DNA from: Dermanyssus gallinae
Lineage: Eukaryota; Arthropoda; Arachnida; Mesostigmata; Dermanyssidae
Assembly: GCA_003439945.1 (NCBI GenBank)
Contig: QVRM01002377.1
Span: forward strand, 1,190,001 to 1,254,000
Length of the DNA stretch: 64,000 nt
Direction of reading: 5' to 3'
This document shows positions 35,624-46,144 of the stretch, piece by piece. A model generated the notes under the pieces. The model did not search any database. It worked only from the letters and a program-made list of their open reading frames with translations, and was not told where the DNA came from. The stretch's first letter is position 1. Every line of letters begins with the position of its first letter. Made by a program: the position numbers and the translations under genes.

Positions 35624-37318
35624 GTTCGAGCACACTTCCAAAACATCCTGGGGGACAAGGACACAATTCCGCGAGAGCCGCCAACCTACACAAGCGTCTG
35701 GTCTGAAGAAGATACCCAGTGGAGGGAATACCTGGGGCGAGAATTTGATATTCAAGAGGTGACGGAGGCAATCCATAGCCTAAAGAAAAATAAGTCGCCT
35801 GGGCCGGACAATATACGGAATGAACACATTCAGGAGGCCATGGTGCTTGCACCATGTTGGACCACGCTGTTCAACGAATGCATGCGTAGAGGAAAGATCC
35901 CATCAAGTTGGCGACAGTGCCTTCTGACTCTCATCTCCAAAGGCAAGGGCACACCCACTGATCCTGCCTCATGGAGAGGTATAGCAAAGAAAAGCTGCAT
36001 TTACAAGTTACTGGCCAGTTTGTTGGTACGGAGACTGACACCTTACATTGCTCACAAAGACGCTCTGCCAGACGAGCAGCATGGTTTCCGGCCACACAGA
36101 TCAACACTATCAGCTTGTACAACACTCCTCAAGGATATCGACAGCACCCTCTCACGAAAGGGTCAATTTTTGTACAGTGTGTTCGTTGATTTCCGAGCAG
36201 CCTTTGACTCGGGCTCGAGGTGCATAGTTCTTAACAAATTCGCTGAAATTGGCGTTCCAGCACCAATCGTAGGACTTCTCCAGGATGTCCTCCAAACAAA
36301 TCAAGTCGTCATAGATGATGGAGTCACAGAGCATCCGCCACTGGTGCAAACTAATGGGTTCACACAAGGAGACAATCTGAGCCCGCTGATGTTTACACTT
36401 CTAATAGCGGACCTGCCACCCAAAATCAAGAAACGACACCCCACGGTCGATATAATTATGTACGCGGACGACCTGGTGATTTACAGCCGGAGTAGATTTC
36501 ACCTTCAACAAGCATTGGCAACCCTCTCTTCATATATTGCCGACGTTGGACTGGAAATCAACGCCCAAAAGACTGAGGCGATGAAATTTAGACGTGGCGG
36601 TAGAATAGCAGAAGGAGACACTTTAAGGCTAAACGGTCATGTTTTGAGCTATGTTAATAGATTCACATACTTAGGCGTGACACTGACGCCCAGTGGCAAA
36701 ACGTTTGGTGTACATATAGAACAGCGAGTAGCAAAGGCACTGGTGGCCGCAACAATGATAGCACAGCCGCAAAAACTGTCACTCAGCACGGCACTGGCTT
36801 TGTTTAATATGAAAATAGCACCAACTGCATCTTATGGAATAGAACTGCTCTGGGAGAAACTGAGCACAGCACACCTCGCGTTGTTAGATAGTACTAAACC
36901 TGCATTTCTAAAAAGGGTCTTGGGCCTGCACTGCTCAACGCGAAATCGTTTGGTCTATCTTCTTACAGGTACTCCGCTGTTTGTCGAACAGTTAAAGTCG
37001 CAGTTTAAGTTCCCAGAGACGCCGGCCTATCGTGAATTTATTAGGCTGTATGATGAAAAGATGGCAGACGTTGATCCCGATTTTTATAACACAAGAGCAA
37101 TGACAAACACTGAGTGGAAGGGGGTGTGCCGAAATACTCGTCATACGGTTGTAAGATATGCGGTTCACGGGTTCCACCATGCAATATGTAGAACAGAAGG
37201 ATATCATGACATAAGTGATCTTTGTATATGCAAATATTGTGGCTTATCATGTTCAAGATACCACGCTGGTCAATGTAAGAAAATGACATCGATGACAAGT
37301 CTGAATAGGATCTCATAG
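35624..37318 (+). CDS. LINE A reverse transcriptase ORF, 5'-truncated but open
   Basis: The frame is open from the TA tract (first unique codon at 35624) to TAG at 37316, about 564 codons; no ATG start is preserved. Motifs in order are NKSPGPDNIRNEHIQEA, LLTLISKGKG, WRGIAKKSCIYKLL, PDEQHGFRPHRSTLSACTTL, SVFVDFRAAFDS, GFTQGDNLSPLMFTL and YADD at about residue 280. Next are FTYLGVTLTPSG and a C-terminal Cys/His cluster, CICKYCGLSCSRYHAGQC (C-x-C-x2-C-x3-C-x2-YH-x3-C). The polymerase is complete in catalytic residues; the upstream endonuclease is missing through truncation. An open frame of this length implies a recent insertion. I cannot name the clade with certainty (a LINE with an FTQGD box). 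Confidence 0.88.
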   Translation, partial: VRAHFQNILGDKDTIPREPPTYTSVWSEEDTQWREYLGREFDIQEVTEAIHSLKKNKSPGPDNIRNEHIQEAMVLAPCWTTLFNECMRRGKIPSSWRQCLLTLISKGKGTPTDPASWRGIAKKSCIYKLLASLLVRRLTPYIAHKDALPDEQHGFRPHRSTLSACTTLLKDIDSTLSRKGQFLYSVFVDFRAAFDSGSRCIVLNKFAEIGVPAPIVGLLQDVLQTNQVVIDDGVTEHPPLVQTNGFTQGDNLSPLMFTLLIADLPPKIKKRHPTVDIIMYADDLVIYSRSRFHLQQALATLSSYIADVGLEINAQKTEAMKFRRGGRIAEGDTLRLNGHVLSYVNRFTYLGVTLTPSGKTFGVHIEQRVAKALVAATMIAQPQKLSLSTALALFNMKIAPTASYGIELLWEKLSTAHLALLDSTKPAFLKRVLGLHCSTRNRLVYLLTGTPLFVEQLKSQFKFPETPAYREFIRLYDEKMADVDPDFYNTRAMTNTEWKGVCRNTRHTVVRYAVHGFHHAICRTEGYHDISDLCICKYCGLSCSRYHAGQCKKMTSMTSLNRIS

Positions 37319-37397
37319 GATGGATTGTGGATATAATGTTCTTATAATATATATGTGTAATGTGCAATACCTAACCAAGGTGACAATAAACGATTGG
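35624..37397 (+). mobile_element. LINE A copy 1, flanked by TA on both sides
   Basis: Unique element sequence runs from the (TA)n ending at 35623 to GACAATAAACGATTGGA at 37397, which is followed directly by an ATATATATATAG run (37398-37409). AATAAA about 10 bases before the end serves as a poly-A signal, but there is no poly-A tail. TA on both sides is what insertion into a TA microsatellite would leave. Confidence 0.8.
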
Positions 37398-37409
37398 AAT
37401 ATATATATA

Positions 37410-38895
37410 GACTAAACCATCCGTGGCAAAGTATTCTAGAGACAAACGGGAAACTAGGAGAATTGCAGTACGGATTTAGGAAAAGTGTATAGGGTAGATC
37501 ATTCGTTTTTTGCATTAAATCATTTTTAGTGCAAACATCCTCACCCCATAATAAGTAATAAAGGACATGACGGGGACGAGTCCTATCTGTTGTTCCTGAT
37601 TTTTCTCTGACCAGAACAGGCACGGACTGGGCGTCCTGGCCCAAGCAAGCCGCATCACGACCAGAGCGAAGCAGAACAAAGAGCACCGGCGAAGAAATTG
37701 TTGTCCTTGGCAACGTGTAAAAGACATAAGTAAGCTTCTCCGCAAAAATAGATTGCACAATGTTTGGGTAAAATACGCAACAATTTGGCATAGCTCGTGT
37801 TTGCCTGGATTAGTGGAATATTAACCTAAATGTGTTCTCTCGGAGCCCGGGGCTACGCGGGGGCCCGTTGGCGCCATCGGCGCGCCTGGTCTGGTCAATA
37901 TGTGTCTAGCAAGGCCCTCACCGTAAAGATCATTTTACATACAGATCATGTAGCTCTGTTAAGGTCATTCAAAACTAGAAACGCTTGTGTGGCATCACTT
38001 TCGTTTGAGTTACTGTTAGCTTGCATTTTTGTGTAGAAGCCCTGAGCTCCTCTGAAAGCGGAAGGATGGTCAAGAAAGGTTTCAGGGCCTCCGCATATTG
38101 TATTCAAGGTTGCTGGCAAATCAGGACTGAAATGGTTCTCGTCAAGAAAAGTTTAGAAACGTTACCGCAGCCGAGCTTGACGGCTTCGCGTTATTGAGCT
38201 CGTTAGAAGCAGGGTTCTCAGTGGTCTTTCTTCAGTTGACTTCTCCGAAAGCGCTAAATTAACCGCTAGACGCACCTATTCTCAGAAGTCCAATCTATGT
38301 TGCTCACGACATATATATTTCTGCTCACGCTTAGACACCACCAACATAAAAGATTTATCACGCTGATCACATTCTGCAATGGGGTCCTTCTGTCTACGAT
38401 TTGTGACGTTCCGGCACATGTCCTGGGATCGATTTGTGACCGGACGATGCATTGCTCTCCGGACGATGCATTGCAAGCCCTGTTCCCAGCTGGCTCCGAG
38501 ACCCCGGCTTGAGCCGCAATTGGTGTCTCTTTGGAAATTGTACTCCTGAGTCTGGAGCTATCGAAACTACCAGGCAGCACACTGCCGCTGGTTACCAGCA
38601 TCGTCCTAGGCATTTGGTGATGACTATAACTTCCAAAAGACGCTACCACGAGGGTTCAATTACAGCACAAATCTCATCCGCCCCATGGCCGTAGCGACAC
38701 CCAGTCGCAGGTTCGTTACAGCCTTATGACTAGCGATGAAGTTGACAAATTGAACACAGTTGTCAGGGAGCCCGGAAGGGTTCAGGACTGGTTGATGCAT
38801 TTATGACTACAAATATCGCAATCAAGCCTCTCGTGGTAATTACTCGAGACAACACGACACACGACCGAACTCTACAGCATCAAGCGGCGAAAAAA
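37410..38895. other. Unclassified; one short RT-like peptide
   Basis: At 37440-37485 one plus frame reads TNGKLGELQYGFRK, which resembles RT motif 2a of a LINE, but nothing around it supports more. An 18-bp direct repeat (CCGGACGATGCATTGC) occurs twice at 38441-38475. The rest shows no recognisable feature. Confidence 0.3.
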
Positions 38896-38903
38896 ATGGT
38901 ATA

Positions 38904-40188
38904 TATACAGCCATTGAAAAAAATACAGCCACCTTTGTTTAAACTTTTTTTTGACACAGCTACACCGCGAATAAATTATACAGCCACTAGCAAATTGCAT
39001 GTCTTACCGAGTGATTTAAGCGGAATAACGACGTTAAGGCTTATTTTGCGGCTCGACGGAAACAAAGGCAACAACTATACTTAATACTCAGTGAACTTCC
39101 CGTTAAGTCGGATGACTTTAAAATATGGTTAGGTATAGCGTTAAACAAGTTTCGTATGACGTCTTATGAGAGTCGCCCCAAGACATCACAAGGTTGTACC
39201 TGGTTCAAAAATTGTTTTTCGTCAGTGTTAACCTTTCGGGCGAGCCAGCTACACACATTCTTGTTGATATTAAAATCAGGTGAGACTGCAGGCCAGCGTT
39301 GGACCTCAATGTGACGTTGTTTGAACCAGCTTCCAATCAGCCTGGCGGTGTGAATCAAAGCGTTATCGTGTAGAAAAACAAAGTCTGGCCCTCCCATCAG
39401 CTCAAAATGCGCCGATTGCTCTTCTAGTAGACCCCAATAGCGTCTCGAAATAACACGACCGTTTAAAAACACAATCAAGAACTTTGTATGATACCCGGCA
39501 GCGGCCCAGATCATCACCGAACCGCCACCTGAGTGAAGCTTTGACAAAAATTTGTTCTTTCGTGCGCACATTGTGAAGATAATAGTTAATTCCATTCGAT
39601 CCATCAAAGTTGAACTTTTTTATCCGAAACGTCACTCAGTGGTCCATGACATCGTATTGTGGGCATAGTCAAGACGAGGTTTCAGCGGTCAGCGGTCAAT
39701 CATGGTTTTCTCTTGCGTTTTTTCTCGTGAGCCAATGTGTCGTCCTGAGGAGGTTTTGCACATCTCACATGTTCGTTTGCACACCAGCCGCCGCCGCAAT
39801 TGCTCTTGCCGAGAGCGCAGGGTTCGACACCTGCTTCAGAAATGCACGCTTGCTTCGTTCTGAAATGACATTTAGACGCCCAGAACTCTACGGCGTAGTT
39901 TTCACCTAAACTCACGAAGTTGTTTATTACTTGGGGAAAACGCCCTAAGTCGCGATTAGGGACCGATGTCCTTATTTATTCGCGGTGTAGCTGTGTCAAA
40001 TATAGAGATGTCGTGTTTTAAAGTAATTTGAGGCCCCAAATATCGGTGGAAGTCTCCGCTGTTACTCTATTAGCATGTATCATTGTTGTCTTTACACCAC
40101 TGGATATAATAAATGTGTGTCATGTGGCGAAAGTTAAAAAAACAAAAAGTTTAAAAAAAAAAAAAGTGGCTGTATTTTTTTGGGTATA
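38904..40188 (-). mobile_element. Tc1-like transposon with paired inverted repeats
   Basis: The outer ends are TATATACAG...AAAAAAATACAGCCAC on the left (38903-38932) and its approximate inverse GTGGCTGTATTTTTTTGGG.. on the right (40166-40190). An inner 24-bp repeat, GACACAGCTACACCGCGAAT plus AAAT (38953-38976), is found perfectly inverted at 39974-39997. Total length of about 1.28 kb is usual for Tc1 elements. The flanking bases are TA, as expected for their target duplication. Confidence 0.85.
39150..39915 (-). pseudogene. Tc1-like transposase, broken
   Basis: The minus strand starts near 39895 with GRLNVISERSKRAFLKQV and AIAAAAGVQTN (paired-like HTH for binding the ends), then KFNFDGSNGINYY. 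The catalytic domain follows: SGGGSVMIWAAAGYHTKF, FLHDNALIHTARLIGSWF and WPAVSPDFNINKNVCSWLAR. In active relatives the last block carries the catalytic Glu in a P-I-E-N context. Here the corresponding residue is Lys, so the DDE triad is lost. At least two frameshifts (near 39600 and 39720) and a stop at about 39775 also break it. The long open part, 39164-39607, covers the catalytic half. Confidence 0.85.
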
Positions 40189-40905
40189 TATTTTTGTTAG
40201 CTTTTTCCGTAAGGCTAATGCCCGTGTACGGTTTTTTTTTATGTCATAGCTAATTTTTAATCCACTCTGGCATTTACCTTGTCTAAATTGGAAATCATGC
40301 AAACCAATATATATATATGGAGAGAGAAAAAGTTCCAGGATTCGCCCAACAAACTTCAAGGTCTAGTACAACTCGGCGCAAAGATATTTTTTTTAATAAA
40401 ACGAGTGGCGAAGATGTCTTTTTTGCGGAGTTAGAGCAAAAGTACCCAAACAAATTGTATGGAACTTTTTATCCTAACATATATTCACTAATTCTGTAAT
40501 TGCGGAAGTCCCAGAGATCCCATCGACAAACCAATCATACTTGCGTGTTTGTATTAAAAGGTTGCATATGTTAAATTGCATTCTGCGCTAGTTCAAAGTG
40601 GAACAAATGTTGTATTGGAGACAGTTCTCAAGAACTAAAACTCTTTACAATTCTTATATTTTGGCTCTCACGCTTAATCAACGCCTAGTCAGCCCTTTCG
40701 TTTCATTCGCCGACCGAAGTGGCTGTTTTAGCCCCCTCAGCAGTGGCAATCTGGGGCAACTTATTCTAGTATCTACACCTGCTAAGCTGACTTCGGTGCG
40801 TTTCCAAGTCCAAATCTCTAGTTGCTAGACAGCTAGTTGATTCTGTCGCCCCGTAGGCTGTGTGAGTGAATTCAGCGAACGTTTCGGGAGAGCTTGAACT
40901 TGGTG
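40189..40905. other. AT-rich sequence upstream of BEL/Pao gag, possible LTR remnant
   Basis: It contains TTTTCCGTAAGGCTAATGCC.. at 40203, nearly the same as a segment at 43571 on the far side of the BEL/Pao gag. Apart from this the region is unremarkable. It could include a decayed 5' LTR and leader. Confidence 0.3.
40203..40232 (+). repeat. 30-bp direct repeat, copy a
   Basis: TTTTCCGTAAGG(C)TAATGCCCGTGTACGG differs at three positions from 43571-43600. The two copies bracket the BEL/Pao remnant in the same orientation. Confidence 0.6.
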
Positions 40906-40910
40906 TCATT

Positions 40911-42420
40911 ATGAGTGCTACCGCTGATGACAACTTGCTCGCTTCGCTGCGGCGAGCACGTGGTTTGAAACGACGGCAGCTATCAGGAGCAGCCAAGAAG
41001 GCAAAACAGTGGGACAGTGCCGATTCTAGTGACAAGGCGGTGACGACACTCGCCACCTTGACTCGGCTGGTTGGTGGCTGCAGCACTGGAGTGCTTTCTA
41101 CTTCATTGCCGTCGTGACTCCGACTGCGTCGGCAGCTCCCATAGCAACACCAATCGCCATTTCGGCTTGCTATTTAGACCTGACGCCTGAGATCTGTTGT
41201 GGCATTGTATTAAAATATCAGTTGTTCATTAGCCAATTTGAAAATTGGATTGCTCGCCGCTCCTACGCAGCCCCAACAGACAGGCTAATATGCCCTTTAA
41301 AACATCTGACAGGCGAATTGAAGGAGCTTGTGGCCTTGCTTGAAATTTATGACAACAGTCATAGTGGCGCTTCAATTGCTGAGGGAGAACTATAGTAGGG
41401 TTGACGTTAATCGTGAGCGACATTTTTACGACCTGATGAACATTCGTCGTGTGACAAACCCGGGCGATGTTCGAGGATTACGCTCGCTGCTCAATACTGT
41501 GACCGCGACAATCTAGACGTTGGCTGCTCTCCGTGGCCCGATTGAGACGTATGCAGTTGCATTCTGGCCTATATTACGTACTGCTGTCCCCAGTGACCTA
41601 TTCTGGAATACAGTAAACGCCACCAAAACAGCGGGTCCACGAATAATGGTGAAGGCTTAGATAACTCCTTTTGTAGCTAGCAGAACAGCGTCCAGGACGC
41701 CACTGTTAAATATGCCGACAAGTTATTGGCGTTCCTTTGGCGGTTTGCTGATCATAACGAGTATGTGGCAATCCTTCCGCCCCCTGCTACTTCTGAGCAG
41801 CCAGCCCGCGATGCTGGAAGGGGACGCAGCAGTCAGCGACACTACCAGACGAGGACATCAGACTTCAAACGAATTACGGTCTACAGTGTTGATGGTATAG
41901 CACCAGCAACAACGAACAACGCAGCAGTGTATTACACAGCAGTGTAATCAGCAACATCAGTATCAGTCACCTCAAGAACGACGAACATATCTGGAGTGGT
42001 TTTTCTGTGTCTCCTGATCTATCGATATCTAACCTCAATGTACAGCGCCTCTCAGTGTGGACGACCGGCGTAAAATTCTTGCTGAAAACAAACACTGCTA
42101 TAGATGCTTCCGCACAGACTACCGACTGCGGGATTACAAGTCTCGGGGTGATACTTGGCAATCGTACCGACATTTCTCGTCTATGCACAGAGAGGCTGCT
42201 GAAGATACAGGTCTTAGCAACGGTTTTGGCTGACCCCCGCTCATTGCTAGGCACTTTTCTCTACATGGCTTCCACGTATCTCATAAACGGCAGGGCCGGA
42301 AAATTGGCCTGCTTGTTTGTGGAGAAAGGTAGCTAAGTAACATTCGTATCGTCGAGGCTAGGAGCGCAGATGTCAAACATTTTATCTATGCAAGATTTCT
42401 AGATTATCTATCCAAGGATT
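40911..42420 (+). pseudogene. BEL/Pao LTR retrotransposon gag and start of protease
   Basis: It starts at ATG 40911 with LLASLRRARGLKRRQLSGAA, the basic start typical of BEL gag. The frame then gives FISQFENWIARRSYA, LICPLKHLTGELKELVALL and HFYDLMNIRRVTNPGDVR (about 41220-41480). Further on are LSVDDRRKILAENKHCYRC (about 42050-42110), the zinc-knuckle region, and INGRAGKLACLFVEKGS followed by VTFVSSRLGAQM (about 42285-42380). In this family the last block is the retropepsin, normally with LDSGSQ, so the active-site Asp is missing. Stops at about 41110, 41396 and 41513 and frameshifts break the frame. Pol beyond the protease is not seen. Family membership rests on remembered gag patterns. Confidence 0.65.
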
Positions 42421-42603
42421 CGCTGTGGATGAGGGGGTGGTCGACTTCTTACAGTACCGACTGCGTCTTTTAAGCATACATCACAACTAAATGATTTAAC
42501 TGGTTGCACATGAGTTTCCGCGTGGACCCTTGGCTTCTGCCGTCCGACACGCTGCGCAAGGCTCTGATAGCCTTCGGCAAGGACCGCCAACTTGCTGATC
42601 GCT

Positions 42604-43469
42604 AGAGGGTAGCAGCCCCTGGGATCTCAAGGTACTCAAAAGGAAGCGATTATGGCACTTAGGTGCTTCTATGAAGACGGAAAAAGACAGGGAGAGGAAT
42701 GTCACAATTGAGACATGGCATTCGGGGGTCCTGGAGGATCCTTGCGCATATTGCTGCCAGATATTAAGGCATGGATAGAGGGGCCAGGGGGCAACCTCAC
42801 CTATCACCTTACCCAAATCCTCACAGGTCACGGGAACTCCAACTCGTACTTGTTCCGTATTGGAAAGGCTTCGTCGGTGACATGCGTGTTCTGCCAAGAG
42901 GCGTGTGAGGACACTCCAGGTCATATATTGCTACAGTGCTCGGCCTGGGAGTATGCGCGGTTCAGGACAAGCAGGCTCGTCCGAGAGAAATGGACCAGAG
43001 AAGACCCACACCACGAGGTCTGCGATCCATCTCGGTCCAGCCTAATAGAGTTAACAGAATACATCGTCTCCAGTAAGCAGGCCTGGAAACTTGGAGCGGC
43101 TAAAATAAACCCTCCAGGAGAAATACGAAAAGTGCAAAGAAAGACAGACACAACTGCTGCTTCAACCCCAATTGTAGAGAAGTGCAGCTCGAAGAAAACG
43201 GACTTGCAGGTGCTAGACAAGTGCGGGAACCTTCGGGTGACCCCCTATCTAGAAGGGCGCTCGCCACTTCTTCTGATAGTCCATAGTACTGTTCTATGAG
43301 GATCTGGGCTATCAGAGAATGAAGCTTAAGGAGGGAGGTGCGTTTAGTGGGTATGGGTCTCAACGGAAAAATTTGCAACCGTAGGAGTCGAGTCTCACAC
43401 TGCTTGAGAGAGAGAGACTCGTACAGATAGTGTGGAACTGCTTTTAACACCTCCTCCACGAAAAAAAAA
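42604..43469 (+). mobile_element. R1-like fragment with target-site duplication
   Basis: The 5'-truncated insertion ends in nine adenines (43461-43469). The sequence AACTTGCTGATCGCT occurs immediately before it (42589-42603) and again right after the poly-A (43468-43482). This is a 13-15 bp target-site duplication, the signature of target-primed reverse transcription. The 3' UTR carries TTTAGTGGGTATGGGTCTC (43343 on) and GAGTCTCACACT (43390-43401), the motif shared with R1-A. Confidence 0.9.
42640..43299 (+). pseudogene. R1-type ORF2 C-terminus
   Basis: The upstream frame LKVLKRKRLWHLGASMKTEK passes, after a frameshift near 42715, into GGSLRILLPDIKAWIEGP, LTYHLTQILTGHGNSNSYLF and the zinc finger CVFCQEACEDTPGHILLQC (CX2C-X9-H-X4-C). 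This matches the part of R1-A ORF2 from LIPDLRQWYDC to the CVLCDSGEPDD finger. The tail then runs to a stop at 43297. RT and endonuclease were never copied, since the element is 5'-truncated. Function, when whole: RNA/DNA binding by the ORF2 protein. Confidence 0.85.
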
Positions 43470-43570
43470 CTTGCTGATCGCTGCCTGCTCGTGCGCCACC
43501 CCGAACTACCCTGCATTTTTTAATATGTGCGTTATATCAATAGCATGTGCGATGACCATAGCTTCATTTC

Positions 43571-43602
43571 TTTTCCGTAAGGTTAATTCTCGTGTACGGT
43601 TT
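43571..43602 (+). repeat. 30-bp direct repeat, copy b
   Basis: Near-identical partner of 40203-40232, in the same orientation. A candidate edge of the 3' LTR of the BEL/Pao element, or a separate short repeat. Confidence 0.6.
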
Positions 43603-43604
43603 CA

Positions 43605-44290
43605 AACTGATTTGCACTGATGCATACTCATGAGGTTTTCCTGCATTGTTAGGATATCCATAACAAACCGTTTAGAATCAATATTTCGTTTTTATTTAGA
43701 TAGCCACGACAGTTACCGTTTAGAATCAATATGTTTTAAGGTCTGCAGATTATATTAAACATAATATAATTAAAATAAAATCAAGCAAACTAAACCATCG
43801 CCGTTTACATCGCTTTTGTGGTACCAGTGGATGCTTGTTTCTAGAAGGAATTATCTTTATACAAAGAACTGAAGTCAACAATCGGTGACTATGTGGAAAA
43901 CCCCGTGCCACCGTTTACGTGGTCAAGCCGCGGCCAAGGTAGTACTGAGAGGTAAGTTTCTCCGAATGCGCCACCCATGCAACAGGAAACAAGGACCTAA
44001 CAGGCAGAAACTACGCTATCGGGACACATGTCGGTTAGCGAGCTCCGCCCAAGCGTGCTCGTACAACCTCCACAAGCAACTCCACCCGGCGACTCTGTTT
44101 CATATATCTATCTGCATCACAGCTCCAATTACTTCGTCTTCGGCTCTGGTTCTCTCTCGACATGCGCGGGAGCGGTTCCGCCAATGCGTCGTCACTAAAC
44201 TAATCGTCATCTGATACATAGCAACTTTTATCGACGGTCAACTTACGCACAATATACAAGCGTACATACACACATATACATATGCACGTT
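43605..44290. other. Spacer, nothing recognised
   Basis: AT-rich to 43860, then a GC-richer stretch 43880-44200 without any recognised domain. Confidence 0.3.
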
Positions 44291-44294
44291 AAAA

Positions 44295-44336
44295 TGTATG
44301 TATATATATGTATATATTTATATATATATATATATA

Positions 44337-44434
<98 letters not shown>

Positions 44435-44460
44435 GTATCTATATATATATATATATATAT
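44295..44460. repeat. (TA)n microsatellite, about 165 bp
   Basis: Long TA run with GTATA variants on the left. No element end was identified on either side, which makes it an unoccupied tract for comparison. Confidence 0.97.
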
Positions 44461-44469
44461 CACAGTTGT

Positions 44470-45480
44470 GGCAGTGATGGCTTAAGCGACTAATGCTCGC
44501 TAAAAGATGCGCTAGAGTCCTTGCTATGCATAGGATCGAACCTGCTCGGGTAGAATTATTTTTCTTCGTTAATTGCTAAATCGGTTAAGCATTGCCCTAC
44601 TGTTACATTTATCCGCTGGAGAAAGCTTAAATAAGTCTTGTATTAACATGCTAGAGATAACTAAAGAGCCAAGGACGCAATGATAACATATTAGGTAGCC
44701 TTCTACTAGCCAAAACTCCGAAGTTTGTGCAGAATATGATATTGATATCTACCATATAATTGTATGCACCGAAATAGAGCCTAGCTACAATCACGTACAC
44801 CCTACATAAGATCAATGTAGATTTCGCACAACATCCAATGTATACTGCAACCAATATTATGTTGAATAAATGTGGCTAAATATATAATCTTTTTTTGTAG
44901 AAGATGCAGCGACAACACTAGCCAAAGTATGCGACTCACTTAGCATTGTGGTGGCATTTATAATCTAGGTTACATACAGGAGTGACGGTGGACCATTTCA
45001 ATGTATCCATTTGGTCGTGCGCCAGGCTGTGTGGTTATTTATATGCTCCGTGATCGTGACGCTTTGGTGTTGACAGTCGGCCCGTTTAGTTATGTATAGG
45101 ATATTAATGTATAAGTAATATAAAACAAGAGTGGTTAGGATATTGTAAAGTATATTTAGCACTTCATTACAGATATAATACTAATATAGTACGTTTTTGT
45201 TCTTTAAGATCTGTGTACGGCACACCCCACTTAGTTGCACATTTTTTTACATAAATTGGGCTCAATTACAAGTGATGCACGCATTAATATTAGTCTTTAG
45301 TTGGCTGATGATCATGGAATTATTAGCGTGCAGAAAAATGCTAACGTTAAATCATTAAGTCGCAAGTTATTCAGGGCCAGTGAATGTCCGTGAATCGATT
45401 TCGTTCTAATGCGGATCATGCTGCGATAACTCTTGCCATTCAACGGGGAGTGCACAAAATAGGATATAATGATGCAGTTG
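44470..45480. other. AT-rich unique sequence
   Basis: No gene recognised. A B-box-like GGTTCGATCCT lies on the minus strand near 44540, without a matching A box. Confidence 0.3.
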
Positions 45481-45484
45481 GTCT

Positions 45485-45665
45485 CGCCTATCTAGACTAA
45501 CCACATGGTCGGGAGGGGAGAATGGGGGAAAAGCAGAGGAAACGTTGATGGTGGATGGCGCGGAGACGCCTCTCCCGTGGCTTCGAAGTAATGCCAAAGC
45601 AATACCGAGCTTGGGAGGGATATGGTTTTTGTGAGTTTGCGAGTCTCACACTAGTTACACTATCT
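45485..45665 (+). mobile_element. R1-A-type 3' UTR remnant
   Basis: The stretch CTCTCCCGTGGCTTCGAAGT.. to GTGAGTTTGCGAGTCTCACA then CTAGTTAC follows the R1-A 3' UTR at 18735-18827 (CCACTCCCATGGATACGAAG .. GTGAGTCCCACACTAGTCAC). The coding part is absent and there is no clear poly-A. Confidence 0.65.
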
Positions 45666-45669
45666 GTTT

Positions 45670-46140
45670 GTGACGTATCTGAATTAAGAGTTTTTGAAAG
45701 TTCCTCAAAAAAGGGGTCGCATCAAGCTGTTACATATGGCACATGTTGCGGCACTTCGTGAACCACGTAAGGGCTATCGCTTGCCGAGATGCGACAATTC
45801 CAAAATAGAATGGGCTTCGTAGGGAAATAGAATGTGTGCGTCACTTAGGCAAATCGTGTACATTCATGGTCCTATGCAAGAACCTTGAGAGACTCCTGAC
45901 GTACATCGCCCGCTGCTTAATAAAGAGTTATCAAACTTAGTCCTAAACGTTATCACTCATCATCAGTTATTTATTGCACCATATGTATAATATGCATATA
46001 TATATCATTGTAATAAAACACCTATGTTTATAGAAAAGTAATAAAATATCATCGAGCTAAGTGCGTAAGAGAAATAGCCGTCTGACAGGTATCGAGATGG
46101 CTGATAGGGCACGGCTAACTACAAAACGGCACATTTGGTG
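45670..46140. other. Spacer
   Basis: Nothing recognised. Confidence 0.35.
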
Positions 46141-46144
46141 GCAG

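Noticed and set aside
35759..35761. Start of LINE A at a GTG codon
   Set aside because: The frame continues upstream to 35624 with good homology; in a eukaryotic element this is an internal Val of a 5'-truncated ORF.
44480..44600. tRNA-like element on the minus strand (GGTTCGATCCT)
   Set aside because: No matching A box or acceptor stem could be found.
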